From positions 930,501-994,500 of the forward strand of contig JARHVA010005493.1 in NCBI GenBank assembly GCA_037957365.1: a stretch of 64,000 bases of DNA. Direction: 5' to 3'. Below, in pieces: positions 1 to 9,781 of the stretch. A program made the position numbers and the translations under genes. Numbering within the stretch: position 1 is the stretch's first letter; every line of letters starts with the position of its first letter. Under the pieces are notes generated by a model. That model searched no databases. It had not been told where the DNA came from and saw only the letters and a program-made list of their open reading frames with translations. Origin of the DNA: Torreya grandis (lineage: Eukaryota; Streptophyta; Pinopsida; Cupressales; Taxaceae).

Positions 1-7
1 TGATGAG

Positions 8-543
8 ATGAGAGGTCATGAGTTCAAAAACAAACTCATAAGTCTAAGTCCTAGCAACTTTGACAACCTACAAGACTTCTTCACTAAGTTTAAGGCCCTT
101 AGATTGCAATTGAAAGAATGCAAGATAGAGAAGAAAGATGATCAACTCATCCTTTCTATTCTCACAAAGTTAGGTCCAAGCTATTTAGTCTTTGTCTCCA
201 CTTTCCATGCCACAAAAAGTGCCCTTGGCACTACATGGAAAATGCCTTCTTTGCATTCATTCATTGCCAACTTGACTAGGGAGCAAGATAAGCTAATTAA
301 AATGGGCACAATAAAGTCTACTCAACCCCAAGCTTTGATAGCTGGAAATGGTAAGGATAAGACTTCAACAAAGGAAAAGAAGAAAAAGAATAAGGACTAG
401 GAGAAGAAGAAAGAAAACAACAATCCCGCCAAAAACAACACTGAGTCTTCCTCCTCCAATGCTAAACCTAAGAAGGAGAAGGTTAAGTGTGCCTATTATA
501 AAAAGACAGGGCATGATGAACACAAATGCATGAAGAAATAAAT
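8..543 (+). pseudogene. gag: copia gag (capsid C-terminal part and zinc knuckle)
   Basis: The capsid-like part holds the LKECKIEKKDDQLILSIL stretch typical of plant copia Gag (UBN2-type domain), then a Lys-rich tail. A TAG at 398-400 stops the frame, and the same frame continues beyond it. At about 487-536 the CCHC zinc knuckle is recognisable as CAYYKKTGHDEHKC, but the second cysteine is tyrosine, so nucleic-acid binding would be lost. The Gag N-terminus lies left of the window. In an intact element Gag would form the cytoplasmic virus-like particle. Here it is a fossil. Confidence 0.8.
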
Positions 544-689
544 ATATCACCTAACTTATCTTTTAGAGAAGCACAACATAGGTGTTCCTAAGTCCATCAA
601 GTAGAATTCATCTACCCAAGATTCTACCAAGGCAAAATGCAAGGGTAAGGAGAAAGAAAAAGGAAAGGATCTTGTAGCTACAGCAGCTT

Positions 690-928
690 CTACATCTTCA
701 TGGGTCATTAACTCGGGTGCTTCTCACCACATGCTCTCTTCACTAGTTGAGTTTTCATTTTTAGAGCCTTGTAGCATGACTTCAATTAGTTTGGGTGATG
801 ACACATCAATTTCCATTGCAAAGAGAGGGTTAGTTATAATGGAAGGAGGAACATTCAATAATGTTCTAAGTGTTCCTTTTCTTTCAACTAATCTCCTATC
901 AGTGTACCAAATCACTCACATTGGTTAG
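690..928 (+). pseudogene. copia aspartic protease
   Basis: The protease begins near SSWVINSGASHHM (about 697-735). Copia proteases carry D-S-G-A at the active site. Here the aspartate codon reads AAT (Asn), so the catalytic residue is lost. The downstream segment, with its GGTFNNVLSVPFLSTNLLSV stretch, matches the flap and C-terminal part of copia proteases. It is in the same frame as gag and would have processed the polyprotein. Confidence 0.8.
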
Positions 929-1970
929 GGCATGAGAGGCGAGTTTTTACCAGATTCAGTGGCTATCAGGGAGTTGCAAAGTGATACTATAGTGGCAGTG
1001 GGTAGGGCAGATCACCAAGCAAGGTTATACACCTTCTCACATTTTGCACCTGATTCTTCTCTAACAACATTGCTGACTCATTCAAATGGAGTTAGCAAAT
1101 TGTGGCATGAGTAGTTTGGCCACCTTAACTATCACTACCTTGAGCAACTTTGTAAAAATGACATGGTCATTGGCTTGCCTCGTGTCTAATTCTCAAAAGG
1201 ACTTTGTGAGGGGTGCTCCCTTGGGAAGCATCCCGGAGCAAAATTTGACAAAAGCAAAGCTTAAAGGGCTTCACAACCTTTGGAGTTAGTCCACAATGAT
1301 GTATCGGGACCCTTTCCCAAACCATCTTTCATAAGGGCCAAGTACATCCTCACTTTCATTGATGATTTCTCTAGGTACACTTAAATATATTTTCTCAAAC
1401 AAAAGTCTGAAGTGTTTGAAAATTTTCTAGACTTCAAGGCTCTTGTTGAGAAATAGAGTGAGAAATCCATCAAGGTTCTTCAAACTAATAATGGAGGGGA
1501 GTATGTCAGCATCAAGTTTGAGTAGTTTTGCACCACAGAGGGGATTGATTTGTAGTGCATAGTCACCTATAGTCCTTCATAGAATGGGGTTGCAGAATGC
1601 AAGAATAGGTTCTTAAAAGAGATGGGTAGCTGTATGATTCACTCCAAATCCTTAGCACCAAGTACTGGGATGAAGCCATCAGTTGTGCTTGCTACATTCA
1701 AAATAAGGTTCCTCACAAAGATTTGAAAGGGATAACACCATTTAAAGCTTGGCATAAAAGAAAACCTGATGTTGAGCACCTTAGGGTTTTCAGATCCCCA
1801 GCCATGGCCCACATACCAAAGAAGAAATGCAAAGCTATGGAATGCCAGTCCAAGCCTTACATCTTTGTAGGATATTCAGATGGTATTAAGGGGCATCACC
1901 TTCTAGATCTAGTCATTCATGAATTGTTCATCAAGAGAAGTGTCCACTTTTAGGAGAGTCTTAGAGACTC
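929..1970 (+). pseudogene. copia GAG-pre-integrase and integrase
   Basis: The HHCC zinc region is visible at about 1100-1220: LWHE, stop, FGHLN, then CEGC. The catalytic core follows: HNDVSGPF (first Asp, about 1290-1310), then ILTFIDDFSRYT. The expected second aspartate reads Asn (LQTNNGGEY, about 1480-1505). The glutamate in NGVAECKNR (about 1580-1610) is kept. The C-terminal part at 1723-1953 (AWHKRKPDVEHLRVF, IFVGYS) is in another frame, so at least one indel lies between about 1620 and 1720. With the second Asp changed, strand transfer would be lost even without the stops. Confidence 0.82.
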
Positions 1971-3293
1971 AACACTTGGCACTTCTTCTCCCTCATTAGA
2001 TCTACTTCTTCATGATGATTCCACATCAAATTCATATCAGCCACAATAGGTTCCTGAGCCAGAGACATCTTCTTCGAGTTCAGAAAGTGAGGACAATGAT
2101 GTTGTGTCATCCACCTCTAGTCAGTCAGAGGATGAGGAGTTAGCACCTGACTCACCCACTTTTGGGCCACTTTGGGCTAGATAGACACTTGAGAGTGCTA
2201 GCACTTGGGTAGTAGATCCCGTAGATGATAGACGTATTAGGGGGATTTTCAGAGAGATCCTCATGCCTTCTTTGCTTCAGTTTTAGATCCATAGACTTTT
2301 CAAGAGGCATCAGGGGTACTTGAGTGGGATAGTGCTATGGAGGAAGAATATTCTTCCTTAATCAAAAATCACACTTGGGATTTGACTTCACTTCCTAAGG
2401 GAAGAGAGATGGTTCAATGTAGGTGGATATATCAGACCAAGTTTGTAGCAGATGGGTCAGTTGATAAGTACAAGGTGTGACTAGTCGCTAAGGGTTTCTC
2501 ATAGGTGACAGGCATTGACTACTCAGAGACCTTTACACCCATTGCAAAGATGACTTCTATCCAACTCACCTTCACTATTACCACATCACATGTTTAGGAT
2601 GTGCACCAGATGGATGTGAAGAGTGTCTTTCTTCACGAAGACTTAGAGGAGGAGATCTACATGGAGCAACTACCAGTATTTGTTCAGGATTCTTCCTTAG
2701 TATGCAGACTTAGGAAATCTATTTATGGCCTCAAATAGGCCCCTCGGGCTTGGTATGCCAAGATGGATTCCTTCCTTCTCATAGTAGGTTTCACTTGGTG
2801 CCATTTTGACCCTAATGTCTGCTTCTTGTGCTAGGATGATTTGCTCCTAATTTTGGTTCTATATTTTGATGACCTTTTTATCATCGAGAGTTCTTCATCA
2901 GCTATTACAGTGGTGAAGGCATCTCTCCAGGATAGATTTGACATGACAGACTTGGGTTTATTACACTACTTCCTTGGCATTGAGATCTCATAGTTAGATT
3001 CAAGGATTTCTCTTACACAGCCTAAGTATGCTCTTGACTTATTAGCTTGATTTCACATGGCTGATTGCAAGCCATCTCTGACTCCCTTTCTATCAGGAGT
3101 CAAGCTTGAGGCTGATTGTTCTTCACCATTGCTTGATGCCACTCGGTATTGACAACTTGTTGGTAGTCTCATCTACTTGACTCACACCAGGTCTGACATA
3201 TCATATATAGTGGGACTTGTCTCCAAATTCATGAAAGAACCTCATGAGATGCATTGGAAAGTAGCTAAGAGGATCTTGCATTACATACAGCTT
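1971..3293 (+). pseudogene. copia RT and start of RNase H
   Basis: A Ser- and acid-rich linker (1971-2300) leads into RT: NHTWDLTSLPKGREMVQCRW (about 2370), AKGFS-stop-VTGIDYSETF (about 2490), QMDVKSVFLHEDLEEEIYM (about 2610-2670) and SIYGLK-stop-APRAWY (about 2720). The active site reads YFDDL (about 2860), with both aspartates present. The region LGLLHYFLGIEIS and then LTHTRSDISYIVGLVSKFM (about 3180-3235) is the entry to RNase H. The reading ends at the junction near 3293, so most of RNase H, the polypurine tract and the 3' LTR are missing. Confidence 0.85.
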
Positions 3294-3331
3294 GACTTGT
3301 CTCCAAATTATATCTTGCATTACATATAGCT
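3214..3331. other. Rearranged copia/gypsy junction with templated filler
   Basis: The 16-mer GACTTGTCTCCAAATT at 3214-3229 recurs at 3294-3309. The segment ATCTTGCATTACATACAGC at 3273-3291 recurs with one change at 3312-3330. Antisense gypsy sequence, alignable with 40550 onward, begins right after it. Two short local copies at a breakpoint are what error-prone end joining with templated filler leaves. It is not an LTR end, and no target duplication is visible. Confidence 0.7.
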
Positions 3332-3930
3332 TTAATCCACCTTGTATAATATTTTATGGTAGTCAAGATATATTTGTGACCTTGAGATGAACTAAGGTTT
3401 ATTACCCCAACAAAATCTAACCCCAATTGAGCAAAGGGTTTCTCAACCATGACTGGTTGTAGAGGCATTTCTACCTTTTGTTCCTTAGTGTTAAAGACTT
3501 GACATGAGTGACATTCCCTTACATACTTGTGAGCATCTTTAAAAATAATTGGCCAATAATAATTAGCTCTGATAATTTATGGGTTGTGGTTCTTCCAGAT
3601 GGATGTCCCTGCACAAATTTTCATGGAAGGTACTAATGATTTGGGGAACCTCTTTTTTTGAGAGATATCTTAAGTAAACCCTTCAAAGTTTATTCTATAA
3701 AAGACCCCATCCTTAATTAGGTAATGGGTTACCTTCAACCTGAGGGCCCTATTTTTCTCTTTGGATAATCCTATAGGACAAGTACCATTAATTAGTAAAT
3801 GTATGATTGAATCATATCATTCACTAGCTTGAAAGTTTTGTTGATCCACTTGCATAATACTTAGCCTAGGGTTAGCATTATCAATAATCTAGATCAAACC
3901 TTGGCATCTTACCAACTTTCTTATTTTCAT
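3331..3930 (-). pseudogene. gypsy A integrase, N-terminal part only
   Basis: Reading leftward, the zinc-finger end appears as YYWPIIFKDAHKYVRECHSC, with the C-x2-C pair of the HHCC finger at about 3510. The core start follows as GLDFVGVINLSSSQGHKYIL (about 3365-3425), holding the first catalytic aspartate, then YYTRW. The remainder of the catalytic core is missing because the element ends at 3331. The corresponding region of B (39795-40960) continues further. Confidence 0.82.
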
Positions 3931-4180
3931 CTCCAAATCATATTCCTAAAAAATTGACATCCACTTAACTCTACGTTCTCCCAACTCATTTTGAATTAAC
4001 ATAAGTTTGGTGGCAGGGTTAGTTAATATAGCATACACTTTATTTCTAAGGATATAATGCTTGAATTTCTTAATTGCCTTAACTAATGCATATGCCTGCT
4101 TATTAATAACTAAATAATTTAACTTATAATTCTTGAAATTAGTGCTCATAAAATCTATTGGGTGATCACACCTATCAATA
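3931..4180 (-). pseudogene. gypsy A RNase H (Ty3-type)
   Basis: The segment NKQAYALVKAIKKFKHYIL at about 4080-4105 matches the E-x-ALV-KK-(F/W)-(R/K)-HY-L block of gypsy RNase H. It is followed by AILTNPATKLMLIQNELGER, the equivalent of the T-D-H family motif. The catalytic Asp of that motif reads Asn here, and the first Glu equivalent is Gln. In an active element this domain degrades the RNA strand during reverse transcription. The copy in B spans 41170-41400. Confidence 0.78.
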
Positions 4181-5430
4181 TTCTATGTTAACACTCATCC
4201 ATAGTGTGGTTAGATGCAAAAGAATAGAGGTATATGTCACTTGAGAAGTTAGGACTTATAAGGACTAGAGCTAGTCTAATGGCATCCTTGATATCATTGA
4301 ATGCCTTTCTATATTATTCATTCCATATGAATTTTGCATCCTTATTCATCATTTCATTCAGTGGCTTGACAATCTCTACAAAGCCAAAAATAAACTTTCT
4401 TACAAAATTTATCTTCTCAAAGAATGACTTCACCTCTTTCTTACTGTTTGGAGGTTCTATTCTAGATATGGCCTCCACTCTTTTAGGATCTATAGAGATA
4501 CCATATTTGGTTATAAAATGGCCCAATAATTTTCCTTTTTTAACACAAAAGATAATATTTTTAGTGTTTAAGGAGATTCCATACCTCTTGCATCTATAAA
4601 AGACTTTTTGTAAGTGTATGAATTGATCTTCCCTATTTTAATAAAAAATTGTTAGATCATCCATATATATAATAATACACTTACCAATCAAGCCTTAAAA
4701 GGCATCATATAGCGCTCTTTTAATAGGCATTCCTACATTGATTAGCACAAAGGACATCTTCTTGTAAGCAAAGGTTTCACATTTTGTTGTTAAGGTTATT
4801 TTCATTTTGTACTCTCTATCAACCAACACCTGATTTTAACATGAAAAGCCATCAAGAAAAGACATCATAGCTAAAATTTAAATAACTTGAATCACTTGGT
4901 CTAGAGAGGGAAGGGGATAGCTATATTTTTATGATGCTTTGTTTAATTTTCTTAAGTCAATCCAAAGTCTAATCTCACCATTATTTTTCCTGATTGGCAC
5001 CAAGTTAGCCACCTAGATAGAATTCTTGATGGGGAAGACTATCCTAGTATCTAGTAATATTTTGACCTCCTTGAAGATCATGGGTTCTATGATATGGTTT
5101 ACAGGACTTTGCTTCTACCTGAATGGTTTAAAACTTTACTTAAGTGGTATAGTAGGGGTAATGACTCTTGGATCAAAGATATTTAAGTCATGATAGGACC
5201 ATGCTATGACATCTCTGTATTGGGTGAGGAATTCTTTAGACTTCTTATTTTCTATGTTTGTGTAGGCTTTCCCAATATTTACCAGTTGGGGTTGATCTTG
5301 GAAACTAAGATCAGTAATATTATAATCTTTCTCACTTACCTTGGGAACCTTTAAAACTTTAGCCAATTTGTCTTGATCAAATAGTCTCTCTAAAGAAATC
5401 ATCTCCTTGGGGATCTTGTTGTCATTCAAC
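4181..5430 (-). pseudogene. gypsy A reverse transcriptase
   Basis: The N-terminal part at 5136-5429 includes RDVIAWSYHDLNIFDP, the usual start of plant gypsy RT. The catalytic box reads YMDD at 4656-4667 (minus strand), with both aspartates intact. The thumb and connection at 4314-4526 read GHFITKYGISIDPKRVEAI and then SFFEKINFVRKFI. Stops interrupt the frame, especially between 4620 and 5130. The plus-strand reading at 4234-4599 is an antisense shadow of this domain. Confidence 0.86.
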
Positions 5431-5534
5431 TAAATGAATTTACCATCAAAATTGTCCTCCTTAGATGTATTTTCATTAGTCTCATCAATAATATGGGCAT
5501 CGAATACCCCAAAATTGGTTATGAAACCTAATAT

Positions 5535-6160
5535 CTATTGATCATCATTAAAAACTTTAAAACTATTAAAATTATTAGATAATGACGGACAAGGGATCAA
5601 TTTAATGCTAAAATTAGGGGAATCTTGGTTGGGCATGAGGTTGGATTTAGTAGATAACAACTCATCAGTAGCTTGATTTTCCTCTCTTGGGATGGAGGTG
5701 ATGCTAAAAGCATCAAAGGACTCAATCAAATCCCAACACTGAACTTATATCTTTTGAGATATGAGAGCTTACATTGGTATTTGCTTCTTACTTGGTTGAC
5801 CACGAGTTTTGAGTCCCAACAAACAAGTAGTTATTTGACCTTATTCTTTATAGAAAATTGTAAACCTAAGATAAGGGCCTCATACTCAATAAGATTTTTA
5901 GTGTAATGGAATTAGAGGCTATAATAAGCATGGTACTTTCTATTAGTAAGGTCAGTTAAGACAATATTAACACCTAATCTAGCATTATATCTAGCACCAT
6001 CAAAATGCAATTTCAACAATCTAGGAACAACATGAGTACTCTTGGAATCACATACCTTATCAGTATCTAGGGTGAAAACCCCTAAGTTTGAATCAATTAT
6101 GTTGACCCTCTCATTTACATCATTTTAATCTGTTATCATGTGTTTCATCCATGGTTCTCT
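5535..6160 (-). pseudogene. gypsy A extra RNase H (archaeal-type, aRH)
   Basis: This segment resembles the second RNase H found in Tat/Ogre retrotransposons. It starts with LKLHFDGARYNARLG (about 5975-6020, first catalytic Asp). The C-terminal end reads IESFDAFSITSIPREENQAT (about 5670-5728), the stretch that usually ends in N-x-A-D-x-L. The better preserved copy in B shows the Asp, Glu and Asp of the active site. It lies upstream of RT (between protease and RT) rather than after the Ty3-type RNase H. Positions 6161-6257 are linker, ending where the copia array is inserted. Confidence 0.75.
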
Positions 6161-6252
6161 CTCAACCTTGATTTGATTAAGAACTCCCTTCCAAGGTAGC
6201 CAAATATGTGAGCAATCTATAGACATGTTACCATTCAAAGCCTCAATCCATT

Positions 6253-6257
6253 CCCTA
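6253..6257. other. Left target-site duplication of the copia array
   Basis: CCCTA lies immediately before the first LTR. The right flank has ACCTG at 24945-24949, and the empty site in element B (about 43467) has CCTTA at exactly the aligned position. The two copies are diverged (3 of 5 match), but the B alignment resumes cleanly on both sides, so this is an old 5-bp duplication bracketing the whole array. Confidence 0.6.
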
Positions 6258-7333
6258 TGTTAGGTTGTGGAGCTAAAAACTTCACTATTATGCAAATTGT
6301 GGAGGTTGCTAAGTTTCAGAGTAATCGACATCGGTCAGGCCAACCGACATTAGTTATCTTTAGCTACGCAGTAATTGACATCAGTTAGGGGTCGACCAAC
6401 ATCGATCAGACAGGAACTGATATCGACAACTTGTGTGTGTGCATTTACATGCATCTCCAAATAGACAGAGACCAACATCGATCGTTTGTGCGTACTGGTC
6501 TAATTTTAGACAGACAGTCAGTTTGCATGTAAAGACTAATTTTAGTCTTGAGTCTGCATTTCTAATTATTGTAATTAGGAAGTCTAATTATTATTTGCAT
6601 GGGATCTATTTAAGAGACCCATGGGGCTTTATGGTAATCAATGATCAAAAGGACTTGTCAAGGATAAGGACAAGGGTTCTTCCAAGTGTAAGATCAGTTG
6701 ATCTATAGGTTACAAGATCAGGGAGATCTACATGGTAAGCAAGGTCAGTTGATCTGCAGGGTGTGCAAGATCAAGGAGATCTGCGGGTGTGTGTGTGCAA
6801 GGTCAGTTAGATCTATGAGGTAGCAAGATCAAGGAGATCTGTAACACAATAAGGAACAAGATCAAGGAGATCTACTTGGTGTACTCGGTCATCAGGTACA
6901 ATTATTGTAGACAAAGCAACCGGTTGAGTTGATTGACATAGGTGGACTGGCAGTAGGCAACAACCATTGGGTTGATTGTCACTGACTGGTGGAAACAACA
7001 ACTCTGTGTTTGAGTTGATTGTGTTTGTAATTGACAAAGAGAGAGAACTCCTGAGAGAGAATTACTGTATGCCCAAGAGGTGTGGGAAGAGTGTGATTTC
7101 TTCATTGTATTTACTTTTGGAAGAGTGTTAATACAAGATTGTATTGTCTCTCATATTCTGTGCTATTTTTGAATTCTAGTTACATATTACTTCTGGTTTA
7201 ATTCCATGTTTAGTTGCTTATATAAAGGTAATCAATTGTGCTCTTAAGGAGTAGGATCCTGACAAGTGGTATCAGAGCTTGTGTGTAGATCCTGACAAGT
7301 GGTATCAGATCTGTGTGTTCTATGATCCTAACA
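6258..7333 (+). repeat. Array LTR 1
   Basis: The LTR begins TGTTAGGTTGTGGAGC and ends CCTAACA, directly before the internal primer-binding site at 7336. The U3-like part (6317-6520) holds degenerate CCGACRTCGG palindromes. A TATA-like TATTTAAG lies at 6607-6614. Downstream come repeats of AAGATCAAGGAGATCT (about 6715-6870) and a short GT run near 6790. Two extra primer-site copies lie inside the LTR end at 7267-7278 and 7300-7311. Confidence 0.88.
6607..6614 (+). promoter_or_regulatory. TATA-like box of array LTR 1
   Basis: TATTTAAG lies about 350 bp into the LTR, followed by GAGACCCATGGGG. The same octamer sits at 13636, 17164, 20690 and 24217 in LTRs 3 to 6; in LTR 2 it has decayed to CATTTAAG. 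Position and conservation suggest the LTR promoter; transcription is not shown. Confidence 0.55.
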
Positions 7334-7348
7334 AGTGGTATCAGAGCC
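7255..7348 (+). repeat. Triplicated LTR-end/primer-binding-site junction
   Basis: TGGTATCAGAGC, the complement of the initiator-Met tRNA 3' end that primes plant copia elements, appears at 7267-7278, 7300-7311 (last bases changed) and 7336-7348. Each copy is preceded by GATCCTRACAAG. The spacings of 33 and 36 bp recur in the other units. The outer limits of the array show that the first two copies lie inside the LTR, so only the third is strictly internal. Confidence 0.85.
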
Positions 7349-7443
7349 TAGTTGAAGGTTCATCAGAGCTTGGTTCAGAGCATGTTAGTGTTTGTTTATT
7401 ATAGGTCACTCTTAGGGGTTTTTGATTGAGTGGGAGTAAAGCA

Positions 7444-9699
7444 ATGGTAGAAGAAAGTACACTAAGAATGGAAAAATTCAATGGCAAGAATTATCAATTA
7501 TGGAATTGTGGAAAGAAAGGGCATCTAAAGAAAGATTATTGGTTGGTAAAAGATCAGCATGAAGGAAATAAAGAAGCAAATGATGTAGGTATTGTTGCAC
7601 GGGATGCTCTTATATGTTTCTTGGATAAACTAGAATCTTGGGTTTTAGATTTTGTTGCCTCTTTCCATGCAACCCCAAATAGAGTATTTTTCCATGATTA
7701 TTTCCATGGAGACTTTAGAAAGATTTATTTAGGGGTTGGTGAGCCTTGTCAAATTGTTGGCAAAGGGGTAGTGCAGCTGAAATTGTAGATGGGAAATACA
7801 TGAGTGTTGAAGGATGTCATGCATGTCCTAGTCCTGAAGAGGAGTCTAATTTCTACAAGAAAGTTGGGTGATGAGGGTTACACAATAACTCTCATAGCAA
7901 AATCTTAGAAAGTGTCCAAGGGTGCACTTGAATTAACATGTGGTAAGAAAGTATGTACTCTTTATCTATCTACTTGTATTACTGATTCTCCTTCTATTTT
8001 ATCTACTTCAGATTTAGATGCAAAGATGTGGCTCTATAGGCTTGGTCACATGAGTGAGAAGGGAATGCATGTTTTTAAGTCAAATGGTAAGCTTTCAGAT
8101 TTGATAGACCAAGATTGCTATGAATAGTGTTATGCTATAAGAAAGGATTGGGTTTATTGCAAGGAGAGAAAATCTGATGTTTTTGACAAATTTAAGAACT
8201 AGAAAGCCTTGGTTTTCAAGGAGAAGATGATGGATAGAGATCAGCTCAAGAGGTTGAATAATTCTAAGCAGGGCAATGTTGATTTAGACAAGGTTACGAT
8301 CCAAAATAAGCTCACAGGTAAAAATCATCACTCACAAGAAAACACAGTTACTGAAATCAGTCAGGTGAGAACCAACATCGATTAGGTAGGAACTGATGTC
8401 GGTCATGTGTAGACCAAAGTTGGTGATGTCGGGCAAGTGAACGCTGACATCGGTTAGTGAACTAACATTAGTGATCAAGAGGAATCGACATCGATTGGGT
8501 GTAGACCGAGGTTGGCCAGAGGTGACCAAGATCGGTCACTATCAAAATAAATTTTGGGTGGACAATAACTTGTCATGGAGTCTCAAACGCCCATGTGGAG
8601 GACTGAAAGGGTAAGTAAGCCTCAAATTCATTATTTCTCTTCTTTACACTACTTGTTGCTCACTAATGGTCAAGAACCAGGAAGTTTTAAAGAGGCAATG
8701 CAGGTAGAATCTAGGAAACAGTGGGAGCATGACATGAATAAGGAAATTGATTCCTTGGAAGAGAACTAAATGAGAGATTTGGTAGAGTTGCCAGCTGGGA
8801 TGAACGCACGAAAAGACGAATGGATTTATAGGTTAAAGAAAGGAGAGAATGGATAGGTGAGATAAAAGGCCAAGTTATATGGTCTTGAGCAAGCTGTAGG
8901 ATAATGGTGTTTAAGGTTTGATAGGTGTATGACAATGCATGGCTTTAGTCAATGCCAATGTGACCATTGTGTTTATTTTACCAGGTTGGATAATATTAGC
9001 TACATTATCTTATTACTGTATGTAGTGTATATACTTGTTGCAGGGTCACACATGTAGGAGATTACTAAGCTAAAGGTAAAATTAGTTCAGAGGTTTATCA
9101 TGAAAGATTTTAAAGTAGCAAAGAAAATCCTTGGCATGAGTATTTATAGAGACAGGGAAAGTCATAGGTTGATTTTGTCTCTAGAGGATTATGTGAATAA
9201 GGTAGTGGAGAGGTTTAATATGTAGGATGCATAATCGATTAGCACACCTATGGTTGGATAGTTCAAGCTGAGCACAGAACAGTGTCCTAAATCACATGAT
9301 GAGGTTGAGTACATGTGTACTAGACTTGATATTACCCAAGCAGTGGGAGTTGTCAGCAAGTTAATGGCCAATCTAGGAAAGGAGCACTGGAAAGCAGTTT
9401 AGTGGATTCTCAGCTATCTGAGAGGGACCAACAGCAGGTATTTATGCTATGTAGGGTCAAGCACTTCTCTACATGGGTATGTAGATTCAGATATGGTAGG
9501 TGACTTGGATAACACGAGAAGCACCATAGGATATGTGTTCAATGTTGGTGATACGGTGGTTAGCTAGATTTCAGATATGTAGATGGTTATTGCAGTCATG
9601 GTGGTTAGCAAGGATAAAAACCTTGTAGAAATGTTAACAAAGCTGGGAACAAAGGAGAAGTTGAATCTTAATTCAACTTCTATTGGTCTTCAAGATTAA
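7444..9699 (+). pseudogene. Array unit 1: deleted gag-protease-RT-RNase H frame
   Basis: One frame runs from ATG 7444 to TAA 9697-9699, broken only by substitutions. The start reads MVEESTLRMEKFNGKNYQLW and passes directly into NCGKKGHLKKDYW, so capsid has been deleted and the zinc knuckle lacks its first cysteine. Protease has DFVASFHATPNR in place of DSGASFH. GAG-pre-integrase (LYRLGHMSEKGMHV) is kept, but integrase is absent. RT restarts at MWRTERVSKPQIHY, lacks its centre (KAKLYGLEQAVG joins two distant parts) and has YVVYI where YVDDM is expected. A partial RNase H (LHGYVDSDM) and the polyprotein end (EMLTKLGTKEKLNL) follow. It cannot encode active enzymes. Confidence 0.85.
8351..8545 (+). 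repeat. CCGACRTCGG-type repeat block in array unit 1
   Basis: Degenerate 21-bp units of the type ACC-GAC-GTC-GGT-CAG-GTG-x lie in the reading frame. They would encode heptads like TDVGQVR. The same palindrome occurs in the LTR. In this unit most CpGs have decayed to TG or CA. Confidence 0.7.
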
Positions 9700-9770
9700 A
9701 CTTGAAGAGGGATACAAGCAAGTAAACAAAATTAGATGATGTATAGGTACAAGTGTAGTTATTTATCTCC

Positions 9771-9781
9771 AAGTGGGAGAT
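9771..9781 (+). promoter_or_regulatory. Polypurine tract before LTR 2
   Basis: AAGTGGGAGAT directly precedes the LTR start TGTTAGG. Equivalent tracts lie at 13276, 16798, 20331 and 23855 in the array and at 37511 in element D. This primer site for plus-strand synthesis is conserved in every unit. Confidence 0.85.

Larger units (their letters stand above)
1..3293 (+). mobile_element. Ty1/copia element relic, truncated at both ends
   Basis: The polyprotein relic reads in copia order: gag, zinc knuckle, protease, GAG-pre-integrase, integrase, RT, start of RNase H. No LTR is visible: the 5' side lies outside the window and the 3' side stops at about 3293, in a rearranged junction with an antisense gypsy element. 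From about 8 to 1390 one frame persists, broken only by substitutions. Many of the stops are TAG or TAA where the family has glutamine or tryptophan, which fits C-to-T decay of methylated DNA. This is an old, dead copy. The superfamily call is secure; the lineage within copia is not assigned. Confidence 0.9.

Noticed and set aside
4234..4599. 121-codon plus-strand frame
   Set aside because: It is the antisense shadow of gypsy A RT; 41462-41680 is the same shadow in B.
7267..7348. tRNA-like sequence at the LTR border
   Set aside because: TGGTATCAGAGC is the complement of a tRNA 3' end (primer site). No cloverleaf surrounds it.
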